Assembly (NCBI RefSeq): GCF_009906855.1
Contig: NZ_CP047650.1
Coordinates: forward strand, 3,844,001-3,908,000
From: Xylophilus rhododendri
GTDB lineage: Bacteria > Pseudomonadota > Gammaproteobacteria > Burkholderiales > Burkholderiaceae_C
Direction of reading: 5' to 3'
Length of the DNA: 64,000 nucleotides
Shown here: positions 52,412 to 61,485 of the stretch, piece by piece
How the letters are laid out: each line of letters starts with the position of its first letter
Numbering within the stretch: position 1 is the first letter of the stretch
Made by a program: the position numbers and the translations under genes
Notes under the pieces: generated by a model
Told to the model about the DNA's origin: nothing
The model's database searches: none
Seen by the model: only the letters and a program-made list of their open reading frames with translations

Positions 52412-53659
52412 ATGAAACGCAGGCAGATTCTTCTAGGCGCCGGTGCCGCAACCGTCCTCCAGGGTGCATGGAACGAAGCCATGGCGCAGGGCAAGGAAGT
52501 GGTGATCGGCGCCCTCTATCCGATGAGCGGCCCCAGCGCCCAGGTCGGCATCGATGCCCGGCAGGCCTTCGAGACCGCGCTCGAGGTCATCAACAACGTG
52601 AGCCCGCTCGACCTGCCCACGGCGAAGAACGCCGGCCTGGCCCGCCTGGGCGGCGCCAAGGTGCGTGTCGTCTATGCCGACCACCAGGCCGATCCGCAGA
52701 AGGGCCGCGCCGAGGCCGAGCGCCTGATCACGCAGGAGAACGTCTGCGCCATCGTCGGCTGCTACCACTCCTCGGTCTCGACCACCGTCAGCGCCACCTG
52801 CGAACGTTACGGCGTGCCCTTCGTCTGCGCAGACTCGTCTTCGCCCACGCTGAGCGCCCAGGGCCTGAAGTTCTTCTTCCGCACGGCGGCGCACGACGAG
52901 ATGTTCTCGCAGGCCATGTTCGACTTCATGGACGCACTCAAGGCCAGGGGCCAGAAGATCGGCTCGGTCGGCCTGTTCTACGAAGACACCATCTTCGGCA
53001 GCGACTCCGCCAAGGTGCAGCGCAAGCTGGCCGCCGAGCGCGGCTACCGCATCGCCTGCGACATCAAGTACCGCAACAACTCGCCATCGCTGACGGCCGA
53101 GGTGCAGCAGATCAAGAACGCCAATCCCGACGTGCTGATGCCCTCGAGCTACACCACCGACACCATCCTGCTGGCCAAGACCATGGCCGAGCTCGGCTAC
53201 CGGCCGCCCAACATCGTGGCGCAGGCCGCGGGCTTCGTCGAGAAACCCGCGCTGGATGCGGTGGGCGACAAACTCGTCGGCATGATCAGCCGCGCCAGCT
53301 TCTCCGAGGACATGGGCGAGAAGCGACCCTCGGCCAAGGCGGTCAACGCCAGCTTCAAGGCCCGGGCCGGCCGCGACCTGAACGACCAGACCTCGCGCCA
53401 GTTCAGCGCCCTGATGGTGCTGGCCGACGCGATCGACCGCGCCGGCACGGTGGAGCCCGGCAAGATCCGCGAGGCGTTGGCCGCCACCGACATCCCGGGC
53501 GACAAGACCATCATGCCCTGGGCCCGGGTGAAGTTCGACGCGCACGGCCAGAACACCTTCGCCAGCCCGGTGCTGATCCAGTGGAACAAGGCGAAGTTCG
53601 TCACCGTCTATCCCTTCGAGGTCGCCACCGCCAAGGTCGTGTGGCCCATGAACGGCTGA
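52412..53659 (+). CDS. LIV-type ABC substrate-binding protein
   Basis: A 415-residue periplasmic receptor (type I fold). The signal peptide MKRRQILLGAGAATVLQG ends near EAMAQ. It shows VVIGALYPMSGPSAQVGIDARQ and AIVGCYHSSVSTTVS. It binds an amino acid or amide-like ligand for the LivHMGF proteins encoded next. AGGAG at 52401-52405 precedes the start. The ligand is probably linked to the DUF1445 enzyme encoded first in the operon. Confidence 0.92.
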   Translation: MKRRQILLGAGAATVLQGAWNEAMAQGKEVVIGALYPMSGPSAQVGIDARQAFETALEVINNVSPLDLPTAKNAGLARLGGAKVRVVYADHQADPQKGRAEAERLITQENVCAIVGCYHSSVSTTVSATCERYGVPFVCADSSSPTLSAQGLKFFFRTAAHDEMFSQAMFDFMDALKARGQKIGSVGLFYEDTIFGSDSAKVQRKLAAERGYRIACDIKYRNNSPSLTAEVQQIKNANPDVLMPSSYTTDTILLAKTMAELGYRPPNIVAQAAGFVEKPALDAVGDKLVGMISRASFSEDMGEKRPSAKAVNASFKARAGRDLNDQTSRQFSALMVLADAIDRAGTVEPGKIREALAATDIPGDKTIMPWARVKFDAHGQNTFASPVLIQWNKAKFVTVYPFEVATAKVVWPMNG

Positions 53660-53673
53660 GGGACGGACGCACC

Positions 53674-54555
53674 ATGACCGCTGCCGCCTTGTCGCAGGTG
53701 CTGGCCAGCGGGCTGTTGATGGGCCTGATCTACGGCATGATCGCCGTGGGCCTGTCCCTCATCTTCGGCCTGATGGATGTCGTGAACTTCGCCCACGGCG
53801 AATTCATGATGCTGGCCATGTACGCCACCTTCGGGTGTTTCGTCTTCTTCCACATCGACCCGGTGCTGGCGCTTCCCCTGGTCGCGGCGCTGATGTTCAT
53901 CTTCGGCGCGAGTGTGTACGCCGGCGTGGTGCGCCATGCGCTGCGGGTGAAGGTCAACGCCGGCATGGTGCAGATCTTCGCCACCTTCGGCCTGGCCACG
54001 CTGATGCAGGGCGCGGTGCAGTTCTTCTTCACGCCCGACTACCGCAACATCGGCGACAGCAGCTGGCTCGGCGGCAAGACGCTCGAACTCGGCGGCATCT
54101 TCATGCCCTGGCCGCAGCTCTTCGGCGCGGCGGTTTCGCTGATCGCCTTCGGCGGCCTGTTCCTGCTGATGAAGCACACCGACTTCGGCCGCGCACTGGA
54201 GGCCACGCGCGAGGACAAGGGCGCCGTCGCCCTGGTCGGCATCGACAGCAACCGGGTGTTCGCGCTGGGCTGGGGCCTGGGCGCGGCCCTGGTCGGCGTG
54301 GCCGGCGCGGTGCTCTCCACCTTCTACTACATCCATCCGCAGGTGGGTGCGGCCTTCGGCACCATCGCCTACATCACGGTCGCGCTCGGCGGCTTCGGCA
54401 GTGTCTTCGGTGCCTTCGCGGCCGGCATCGTGGTCGGCCTGGTGGAGGCGCTGACCGCGGTGGTGCTGCCGCCCGCGATGAAATCCATGGGGATCTACGT
54501 GCTGTACCTGGCTGTCATCTTCCTGCGTCCGCAGGGTCTGTTCGGAAGGCTGTGA
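53674..54555 (+). CDS. livH: LIV-type ABC permease LivH
   Basis: A 293-residue inner-membrane permease with about eight helices and the family signatures GLSLIFGLMDVVNFAHGEF and RALEATREDKGAVALVGID. Its stop overlaps the next start (TGATG). It forms the channel with LivM. Confidence 0.92.
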   Translation: MTAAALSQVLASGLLMGLIYGMIAVGLSLIFGLMDVVNFAHGEFMMLAMYATFGCFVFFHIDPVLALPLVAALMFIFGASVYAGVVRHALRVKVNAGMVQIFATFGLATLMQGAVQFFFTPDYRNIGDSSWLGGKTLELGGIFMPWPQLFGAAVSLIAFGGLFLLMKHTDFGRALEATREDKGAVALVGIDSNRVFALGWGLGAALVGVAGAVLSTFYYIHPQVGAAFGTIAYITVALGGFGSVFGAFAAGIVVGLVEALTAVVLPPAMKSMGIYVLYLAVIFLRPQGLFGRL

Positions 54556-55625
54556 TGTCCACCATGCCCATTGTTTCCAACTTCGGCGCAAGCCCTGCGC
54601 CTTCGGGCGGCCCGCCGACCCAGGCCGCCAGCGACGCGGTGCGTGGCTTCGGCGACCGTCGCCGCCGGCAGCTCGTGATCGCCCTGGCGATCTTCGTGCT
54701 GGCCGCGCTCTCGCCGCTGTTCGTGCAGAACGCCTATCTGCGCAACGTGATCGTGCTCACGCTGATGTACGCCGCACTGGCGCAGGCCTGGAACATCCTC
54801 GGCGGCTACTGCGGCCAGATATCGCTGGGCCATGCGCTCTACTTCGGCGTGGGCGCCTATGCCACCAGCAAGGCCTATGTAGGCTTCGGCCTGCTGCCCT
54901 GGTTCGGCATGCTGGGCGGCGGCCTGCTGGCCGCGGCACTGGCGGTGCTGGTGGGCTACGGCTGCTTCCGGCTGAAGGGCCATTACTTCTCGATCGCCAC
55001 CATCGTCATCGCCGAGATGGGCCTGCTGATCGCCCACAACTGGGAATGGCTGGGCGCCGCCTCCGGCATCCAGTGGCCCTTCGGCGCGGACAGCTGGGCC
55101 ACGCTGCAGTTCGCCCGCGACAAGACACCGTACATCCACTTCGCCCTGGGCCTGCTGGCGCTGACCTGGTTCATCTGCTGGCTGATCGAGGACTCGCGCT
55201 GGGGCTACTGGTGGCGCGCGGTGAAGGACAACGCCGATGCGGCCGAGAGCCTGGGCGTGACGGTGCTCAGCTCCAAGCTCGCGGCGGCGGCCATCTCGGC
55301 CTTTCTCACCGCGGTGGGCGGCGGCTTCTATGCGGCCTTCGTCTCCTACGTCGATCCCGACAGCGTGCTGCATTTCCGCTTCTCGCTGCTGATCGTGCTG
55401 CCGGTGGTGCTGGGCGGCATCGGCACCCTGTGGGGCCCGATGCTGGGCGCGGCCATCCTGATACCGCTGACCGAGTTCTCGCGCAGCTACATGGGCGGCT
55501 CCGGCTCGGGGCTGGACCTGATGATCTACGGCGCCCTGGTGATGGCGGTGGCACTGCTCAAGCCCGAAGGCCTGGTGCGCCTGCTGCCCGCGTGGCCGTG
55601 GCGCAGGAAGGCGGTGGCGCCATGA
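54555..55625 (+). CDS. livM: LIV-type ABC permease LivM
   Basis: A 356-residue permease with about ten helices, a 40-residue cytoplasmic N-terminus, GQISLGHALYFGVGAYATS and DNADAAESLGVTV (EAA-type loop). It overlaps LivH by one base and the LivG start by four. Confidence 0.92.
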   Translation: MSTMPIVSNFGASPAPSGGPPTQAASDAVRGFGDRRRRQLVIALAIFVLAALSPLFVQNAYLRNVIVLTLMYAALAQAWNILGGYCGQISLGHALYFGVGAYATSKAYVGFGLLPWFGMLGGGLLAAALAVLVGYGCFRLKGHYFSIATIVIAEMGLLIAHNWEWLGAASGIQWPFGADSWATLQFARDKTPYIHFALGLLALTWFICWLIEDSRWGYWWRAVKDNADAAESLGVTVLSSKLAAAAISAFLTAVGGGFYAAFVSYVDPDSVLHFRFSLLIVLPVVLGGIGTLWGPMLGAAILIPLTEFSRSYMGGSGSGLDLMIYGALVMAVALLKPEGLVRLLPAWPWRRKAVAP

Positions 55626-56353
55626 GCCAGGAGATCCTGCTGCAGGCCCGCCAGGTCACGCGCCGCTTCGGCGGCCTGGTGGCCAACAGGGAGATCGATG
55701 CCGACATCCGCCGCGGCGAGATCCTCGGCCTGATCGGCCCCAACGGCGCCGGCAAGTCGACCTTCTTCAACCTGATCGCCGGTGCGCTGCCGCCGAGTTC
55801 CGGCACGCTGCATTTCGAGGGCCGGGACGTCACCCGCCTGCCCGCCACCCGCCGCTGCGCCCTGGGCATCGCCCGCACCTACCAGGTGCCGCGCTCCTTC
55901 GATTCGATGACGGTGGTGGAGAACGTGATGATCGGCAGCTTCGTGCGCCACCGCGGCACCGCGGCGGCCCGCCATGCGGCGCTGGAGATGCTGGATTTCA
56001 CCGGCCTGTCCCGCCAGGCCAACACGCTCACCCACCAGCTCACGCCGCCGGAGAAGCGCCGCCTCGAAGTGGCCCGGGCCCTGGCCACCGGCCCCAAGCT
56101 GCTGCTGCTCGACGAGGTGCTGACCGGCCTCACGCCCAGCGAAGCCCGCCAGGGCGTGGAGCTGATCCGCCAGGTGCGCGATACCGGCGTGACCGTGGTG
56201 ATGGTCGAACATGTGATGGAAGTCGTCATGCCCCTGGTGGACCGGGCCATCGTGCTGAACCTCGGCGAGGTGCTGGCACAGGGTGCGCCGCGCGAGGTGG
56301 TGCGCGATCCGGCCGTCATCTCGGCCTATCTGGGAGATCGCCATGCTGCTTGA
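55622..56353 (+). CDS. livG: LIV-type ABC ATPase LivG
   Basis: A 243-residue ATPase. Walker A GPNGAGKST (about 39-47) and Walker B KLLLLDEVLTGL are normal and the switch His is in VMVEHVMEVV. The signature region reads LTPPEKRRLEVARAL instead of the LSGGQ type. LivG proteins often deviate here, but the Pro-Pro is notable. Confidence 0.92.
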   Translation: MSQEILLQARQVTRRFGGLVANREIDADIRRGEILGLIGPNGAGKSTFFNLIAGALPPSSGTLHFEGRDVTRLPATRRCALGIARTYQVPRSFDSMTVVENVMIGSFVRHRGTAAARHAALEMLDFTGLSRQANTLTHQLTPPEKRRLEVARALATGPKLLLLDEVLTGLTPSEARQGVELIRQVRDTGVTVVMVEHVMEVVMPLVDRAIVLNLGEVLAQGAPREVVRDPAVISAYLGDRHAA

Positions 56354-57050
56354 AGTCTCGAAGCTCACCTCGGCCTATGCCGGCCTGGTGGCCATTTCCG
56401 ATATTTCGCTGCAGGTAGCGGAGGGCGAGATCGTGGTGGTGGCCGGTGCCAACGGCGCGGGCAAGTCCACGCTGCTGCAGTCGATGATCGGCATGGTCAA
56501 ACCGCGTTCGGGGCAGGTGAGTTTCGCCGGCGAACGCATCGAGGCCCTGGCCGGCCACCACATCGCCGCGCGCGGCCTGGCCTTCGTGCCGGAGAGCAAG
56601 CGCCTGTTCCCGCGCCTGTCGGTGGCGGACAACCTGCGCCTGGGCAGCTATCTGCACCGCAAGAAGGCGGACCGCGAGGCGCCGCTGGAGATGGTCTTCC
56701 AGCTGTTTCCCCGGCTCAAGGAGCGCCTGGCGCAACGGGCCGAGACGCTCTCCGGCGGCGAGCAGCAGATGCTGGCCATCAGCCGCGCGCTCATGACGCG
56801 GCCGCGCATGCTGATGCTCGACGAGCCCTCGCAAGGCATCATGCCCAAGCTGGTCGACGAGATCTTCGATGCGGTGCTGGCCATCCGCGCCTCGGGCGTC
56901 ACGGTGCTGCTGGTGGAGCAGCGCCTGGCCGAGAGCCTGCAGATCGCGGAGCGGGCCTATGTGCTGCAGACCGGCCGGGTGATCCTGTCCGGCAGCGCGG
57001 CCGAGGTGCGCAGCAATCCGGAGGTGCGCAGGGCCTACCTCGGGATCTGA
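56343..57050 (+). CDS. livF: LIV-type ABC ATPase LivF
   Basis: A 235-residue ATPase with Walker A GANGAGKST, signature LSGGEQQMLAISRAL, Walker B MLMLDEPSQG and switch His replaced by Gln in LLVEQRLAESL, as in most LivF. It overlaps livG by 11 bases. A GC-rich hairpin follows. Confidence 0.93.
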   Translation: MLLEVSKLTSAYAGLVAISDISLQVAEGEIVVVAGANGAGKSTLLQSMIGMVKPRSGQVSFAGERIEALAGHHIAARGLAFVPESKRLFPRLSVADNLRLGSYLHRKKADREAPLEMVFQLFPRLKERLAQRAETLSGGEQQMLAISRALMTRPRMLMLDEPSQGIMPKLVDEIFDAVLAIRASGVTVLLVEQRLAESLQIAERAYVLQTGRVILSGSAAEVRSNPEVRRAYLGI

Positions 57051-57054
57051 AACC

Positions 57055-57069
57055 GGGCGCCGTGCGCCC
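57055..57069. terminator. Short GC hairpin after the LIV operon
   Basis: GGGCGC-CGT-GCGCCC between the convergent livF and flavoprotein genes. A perfect 6-bp stem without a T-tract, so a weak terminator at best. Confidence 0.35.
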
Positions 57070-57090
57070 GACACAGGAACCCGGCCCCGG

Positions 57091-58326
57091 TCAAAACCGC
57101 GAGGGCAGGAAGGGTTGCGGATCGAGGTAGGCCTGCTTGCCCTCGATCTGGTCGGCCAGCAGCCGGGCGCTCGCCGGCCCCAGGGTGAAGCCCTGGTGGC
57201 CATGGCCGAAGTCGAACCACAGCCCCGGGTGGCGCGGCGCCGGCCCGATCACCGGCTTCATGTCCGCCATGCAGGGCCGATAGCCGGCCCAGGGCGTGGC
57301 CTCCACCGGTGCGCCCAGGTCCAGCAGCTCGCGGGCGACGGCCTCGGAGCCGGCCAGCTGGCGGGGTGTCTGCGCTGCGTCCAGGTGGGCGATCTCGGCG
57401 CCGGTGGTCAGGCGCAGGCCCTGGCGCATGGGGGCCAGCACATAGCCGCGTTCGGCATCCAGCAGCGGCAGGTTCAGCGCCTCGCCGCCGGTGAAATGGC
57501 GGTGGTAGCCGCGCTTGAGGATCATCGGGAAGCGGTAGCCCAGCGCGGCCGTCAGCGGGCCGGACCAGGGGCCGAGCGCGACGACCGCATGCCCTGCCTC
57601 GATCGGGCCTTCGGCGCTGTCCACCCGCCAGCCCGCGCCCTGCGGCCGCAGGCTGCCGGCATCGCCGCTGGTAAATCGGCCTCCCAGGCGCTGGAACAGG
57701 GCGGCGTAGCGCTCCACCAGCGCGCCCGGGTCGCTCACCGTCCAGGGCTGGTGCCAGTGGATGGCGCCGGCCATGCTCTGGCGCAGGGCCGGTTCGGCTT
57801 GCGCCAGGCTCTGGCCGCCGAGGGCGGCGCTGGTCACGCCGTAGGCCTCGCACAGGGCCTTGGCGCGCCCGCGGGCCGCGTCGAAGGCGGCTTCGCTGCG
57901 GTAGGCGAAGCGAAAGCCCTGGCGCCGCACCAGGTCGCCGGCATCGGCGGCCGCCACCAGACGCTGATGTTCGCTGGTGGAATGCGCGATCAGGCTGGCG
58001 TATTGGGCGGTGATGCGCCGGTGGCGGCCCGGCGCGCTGGCCCGCCAGTAGCGCGCCAGCCGGGGCAGGGCGGCGAGCAGGGCGCCTGGGTGGTAGTTGA
58101 CGTCCAGCCCGCGCCGCAGCAGCACCGACAGCATGGCGCCCCATTCGCGCGGGAAGGCATAGGGCTCCACGGCTTCGCGCTGGATGATGCCGGCGTTGCC
58201 GTAGGAGGTTTCCCGACCCGGCGGGCGCCGGTCGACCAGGGTGACCGCATGGCCGCGCAGACGCAGCTCCAGCGCCGCGCAGGTGCCGACCATGCCGGCG
58301 CCCAGGACCAGGATCTCTTGTGGCAT
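57091..58326 (-). CDS. FAD-dependent D-amino-acid dehydrogenase-like oxidoreductase
   Basis: A 411-residue DAO-family flavoprotein. The FAD Rossmann motif is LGAGMVGTCAALELRLRGHAV at the N-terminus, followed by ETSYGNAGIIQREAVEPYAFP, strongly like the small subunit of D-amino-acid dehydrogenase (DadA). The C-terminal FAD contact is WFDFGHGHQGFTLGP. It deaminates a D-amino acid or imino acid. It is probably regulated by the LysR protein encoded upstream on the same strand. Convergent with the LIV operon. Confidence 0.9.
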   Translation of the reverse strand: MPQEILVLGAGMVGTCAALELRLRGHAVTLVDRRPPGRETSYGNAGIIQREAVEPYAFPREWGAMLSVLLRRGLDVNYHPGALLAALPRLARYWRASAPGRHRRITAQYASLIAHSTSEHQRLVAAADAGDLVRRQGFRFAYRSEAAFDAARGRAKALCEAYGVTSAALGGQSLAQAEPALRQSMAGAIHWHQPWTVSDPGALVERYAALFQRLGGRFTSGDAGSLRPQGAGWRVDSAEGPIEAGHAVVALGPWSGPLTAALGYRFPMILKRGYHRHFTGGEALNLPLLDAERGYVLAPMRQGLRLTTGAEIAHLDAAQTPRQLAGSEAVARELLDLGAPVEATPWAGYRPCMADMKPVIGPAPRHPGLWFDFGHGHQGFTLGPASARLLADQIEGKQAYLDPQPFLPSRF

Positions 58327-58328
58327 GT

Positions 58329-58360
58329 GCGCTCTCGAAACGGCCGATTATCGAGAGCGC
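58329..58360 (-). promoter_or_regulatory. Inverted repeat at the 5' end of the flavoprotein gene
   Basis: GCGCTCTCGA (58329-58338) / TCGAGAGCGC (58351-58360), a perfect 10-bp inverted repeat 2 bases before the ATG at 58326. A second repeat CCGATTAT/ATAATCGG (58344-58351 and 58380-58387) interlocks with it, and GATAAT on the minus strand in the loop can be a -10 box. It may be an operator or a leader hairpin that hides the ribosome site. Confidence 0.5.
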
Positions 58361-58415
58361 CGCCTTGTCGAGCTTGAGAATAATCGGAACGCTGCGTTGC
58401 CCGCCGCGCAAGGCA

Positions 58416-59372
58416 TCAGGCGGCTGGCTGCAGGCCGCGCTGGAGATGGTCGAGGAAGGCCCGGCAGGCCGGCGGCAGGGTGCGGCCGGCCAGGGTCTGC
58501 ACCTCGAAATGGCGCTCGGTCATCTCGCGGTCGCGCAGGGCGATGGCGATCAGGCTGCCGTCCTCCACATAGGGGCGCAGGGCGGTCTCGCCGCACAGGG
58601 TCACGCCGCCGCCGGCCGCGGCGAAGGCCAGCAGGCCTTCGAGGGTGCGGCTGAGCAGGGCCGGCTCGGGCGCCAGGCCCTGGCGGCTGCAGGCGATGTC
58701 GAAGAGCTGGCGCAGCGTGGTCTCCGGCCCCGGCAGCGCCAGCGGATAGCCGGCCAGCTGGGCCAGCGTCAGCTGCCGGTGCCGCGCCAGTTCATGGCCG
58801 GGCGGCACCACCGCCATGATGGGCGCCGGCAGGCGCAGCTCCACCTGGATGCCGCGCTCCGAGACCGAACTCAGGGTGACGCCGATGTCCGCCTCGCCCT
58901 CGCGGACCAGGCGCGGCACCTCGCCGCGCGGCGGCAGCTCCAGGCTGAAGCGGATGTGCGGGAAGCGTTCGCGGAAGCGGGCGATCTGCACCGGCAGCAG
59001 CGAGGCGAATCCCTCGGTCGCCGCCAGCCGCACCAGGCCGCTCTGCAGGCCGCGCAGCGCCTGGATGTCCTGCGTCACCCGCTCGATTTCCTGCGTCGAG
59101 CGCCGGGCATGGGCGGCGAGCAGCTCGCCCGCCGCATTGAGTGCCATGCCGCGGGCCCGGCGCTCGAAGAGCAGGCAGTCGAGTTCCTGTTCCAGCCGCG
59201 CGATCTGCCGGCTAACGGCCGAAGGCGCCACGTTCAGCCGCTCGGCCGCGGCCGTGACCGAGCCGCTGCGCACCACCTCCATGAAATAACGCAGCGCCTG
59301 CTCCTGCAGCACCCGGGGCGCTGCCGGCCGGGAAGTGCCCGGCAGGGCTGGAAGCGGGGTTCTCAAGGGCAT
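58416..59372 (-). CDS. LysR-family regulator
   Basis: A 318-residue LysR protein with a 20-residue leader before the DNA-binding domain (ALRYFMEVVRSGSVTAAAERLNVAPSAVSRQIARLE). The effector domain begins about residue 110. It is divergent from the lipoprotein gamma-glutamyltransferase gene and upstream of the D-amino-acid dehydrogenase-like gene; it may control both. Confidence 0.92.
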   Translation of the reverse strand: MPLRTPLPALPGTSRPAAPRVLQEQALRYFMEVVRSGSVTAAAERLNVAPSAVSRQIARLEQELDCLLFERRARGMALNAAGELLAAHARRSTQEIERVTQDIQALRGLQSGLVRLAATEGFASLLPVQIARFRERFPHIRFSLELPPRGEVPRLVREGEADIGVTLSSVSERGIQVELRLPAPIMAVVPPGHELARHRQLTLAQLAGYPLALPGPETTLRQLFDIACSRQGLAPEPALLSRTLEGLLAFAAAGGGVTLCGETALRPYVEDGSLIAIALRDREMTERHFEVQTLAGRTLPPACRAFLDHLQRGLQPAA

Positions 59373-59443
59373 GGGCCGAGTTTAGGGGGCTTGCCCTCAT
59401 CGCAAGCCATTGCAGCCTGCGTTGCGCTGACTGGCAGGGAGGA

Positions 59444-59457
59444 TTCATCCGGATGAA
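59444..59457. promoter_or_regulatory. Palindrome in the LysR-GGT divergent promoter
   Basis: TTCATCC-GGATGAA, a perfect 14-bp palindrome about midway between the two starts. A candidate operator, though its lack of a spacer is unlike the LysR boxes at 49054 and 51463. Confidence 0.45.
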
Positions 59458-59521
59458 GGAGCGGCCAGGGCACTTGCACAATGCAGCCACTCCAGCCTGG
59501 GGTCCATAGGAGCGCAAGCGC

Positions 59522-61369
59522 ATGAAACTCAAGCAGCGCCTGGCCGCATCGGCCGGCATTTCCATCCTGGCCGCCAGCTGGCTGGCCGCCTGTTCCACCC
59601 AGACGGCGGCCCCGCCGGTGGCCAGCGCCCCGGCCGCGCTGCCGGCGGCGCCCGAGGTGGCCTCCGGCTACCGCGCGGGCCTGGCCACCACCTATGCCGA
59701 CAAACACATGGCCGCCGCCGCCAACCCGCTGGCCAGCGAGGCCGGCCGGCAGATGCTGCGCGAGGGCGGCTCGGCCATCGATGCGGCGGTCGCCATGCAG
59801 GCGGTGCTCACCCTGGTCGAGCCGCAGGCCACCGGCATCGGCGGCGGCGCCTTCGTCATGTACTGGGATGGCAAGAAGGTGCAGGCCTTCGACGGCCGGG
59901 AAACCGCGCCGGCCGGCGCCACCGAGAAACTCTTCCTGCGCCCCGACGGCCAGCCCATGGCCTTCAGCGAGGCGCAGATCGGCGGCCGCTCGGTCGGCAC
60001 GCCGGGCACGCTGCGGGTGCTGGAACTGGCGCACCGCCAGCATGGCAAGCTGCCCTGGGCCCGCCTGTTCCAGCCGGCGATCGAGCTGGCCGAACGGGGC
60101 TTTCCGATCTCGCCGCGGCTCTACACCCAGATCGCGGCGGACAAGTTCATGGGCCAGTCGCCCGCCATGTCCGCCTATTTCCTGCAGCCCGACGGCAAGC
60201 CCAAGCCGGCCGGCACGCTGCTGAAGAACCCCGAACTGGCCGCCACGCTGCGCACCATCGCCCAGCAGGGGCCGGACGCGCTCTACGGCGGCACCATCGC
60301 CCAGGACATCGTGCGCCTGGTCAACAGCGGCGCCAATCCGGGCTCGCTCTCGCTGGCCGACCTGCAGGGCTACCGCGCCCGGGAGCGCGAGCCGGTCTGC
60401 TCCGACTACCGCAGCTGGCGCATCTGCGGCATGCCGCCCCCGTCGAGCGGCGGCGTGGCCATCGCCCAGATGCTGGGCACCCTGCAGGCGCTGGAGGCAC
60501 GCGCGCCGCGATACACGCTGTCGGCCCTGCCGCCGGTGGCGGCCGGCACGCCGGCCCGGCTGGAGCCGCGGCCCGAGGCGGTGCACCTGCTGTCGGAGGT
60601 CGGCCGCCAGGCCTATGCCGACCGCGGCCTGTACCTGGCCGACAGCGACTTCATCCCGGTCGATGTGCGCGGCCTGACCGATCCCCGCTACCTCGCCGAG
60701 CGCGCCGCCCTCATCGGCGAGCGCAGCAGCGGCAAGGCCCAGCCGGGCAAGCCTGCGGGCACGGCGGTGGCGCTGGCGCCGGACAACTCGCCGCCGCGTG
60801 TCTCCACCTCGCAGATCGTGGCGGTGGACGACGCCGGCGGCGCCATCTCCATGACCACCACCATCGAGAGCTATTTCGGCTCGCACCTGATGCTGCGCGG
60901 CTTCATGCTCAACAACGAGATGACCGACTTCTCCTTCCTGCCCAGCGAGGGCGGCCTGCCGGTGGCGAACCGGGTGCAGCCGGGCAAGCGGCCGCGCTCC
61001 TCGATGGCGCCCACCCTGGTCTTCGACAGGGCCAGCGGCGCGCTGGTGGCCACCGTCGGCTCGCCGGGCGGCTCGCAGATCATCGAATACGTCTCCAAGA
61101 CCCTGGTCGGCCTGCTCGACTGGCGGATGGACGTGCAGGCCGCCATCGACCTGCCCAACTTCGGCAGCCGCAACGGCCCGACCGAGGTGGAAAAAGGCCT
61201 GGTGACACCCGCCCTGGTGCAGAGCCTGAAGGCGCGCGGCCACGAAGTCACCGAGATCGAGATGACCAGCGGCACCCAGGCCATCGTGCGGCGCAGCCGG
61301 GCCGACGGCCGCCCGGTGTGGGCCGGCGGCGCCGACCCGCGCCGCGAGGGCGTGGCGCTGGGCGACTGA
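59522..61369 (+). CDS. Gamma-glutamyltransferase, lipoprotein
   Basis: A 615-residue GGT with a lipoprotein signal: MKLKQRLAASAGISILAASW, lipobox LAAC with C25 as the lipidated residue. The large subunit has GGSAIDAAVAMQAVLTLVEP and TGIGGGAFVMYW. The nucleophile is probably T429 (RVSTSQIVAVDD), and the small subunit has GSPGGSQIIEYV. It would hydrolyse or transfer gamma-glutamyl groups at the cell surface or in the periplasm. It is the second GGT-family member in the window and, unlike the first at 16577, is exported. Confidence 0.9.
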   Translation: MKLKQRLAASAGISILAASWLAACSTQTAAPPVASAPAALPAAPEVASGYRAGLATTYADKHMAAAANPLASEAGRQMLREGGSAIDAAVAMQAVLTLVEPQATGIGGGAFVMYWDGKKVQAFDGRETAPAGATEKLFLRPDGQPMAFSEAQIGGRSVGTPGTLRVLELAHRQHGKLPWARLFQPAIELAERGFPISPRLYTQIAADKFMGQSPAMSAYFLQPDGKPKPAGTLLKNPELAATLRTIAQQGPDALYGGTIAQDIVRLVNSGANPGSLSLADLQGYRAREREPVCSDYRSWRICGMPPPSSGGVAIAQMLGTLQALEARAPRYTLSALPPVAAGTPARLEPRPEAVHLLSEVGRQAYADRGLYLADSDFIPVDVRGLTDPRYLAERAALIGERSSGKAQPGKPAGTAVALAPDNSPPRVSTSQIVAVDDAGGAISMTTTIESYFGSHLMLRGFMLNNEMTDFSFLPSEGGLPVANRVQPGKRPRSSMAPTLVFDRASGALVATVGSPGGSQIIEYVSKTLVGLLDWRMDVQAAIDLPNFGSRNGPTEVEKGLVTPALVQSLKARGHEVTEIEMTSGTQAIVRRSRADGRPVWAGGADPRREGVALGD

Positions 61370-61370
61370 A

Positions 61371-61393
61371 GCCGCCCCGATACGCGGCGTTTT
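61371..61393 (+). terminator. Terminator after the GGT lipoprotein gene
   Basis: GCCGC (61371-61375), 8-base loop, GCGGC (61384-61388), then GTTTT. Short stem but directly after the stop. Confidence 0.5.
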
Positions 61394-61485
61394 CCTGCGG
61401 CAGGCAGGATTTCGTCCGACAAGGCGCGGGAGGTGCGGAAACTAGATTCAGCGCAGCACTTTTGCCGATTCCGTTTCCCGCCCCG

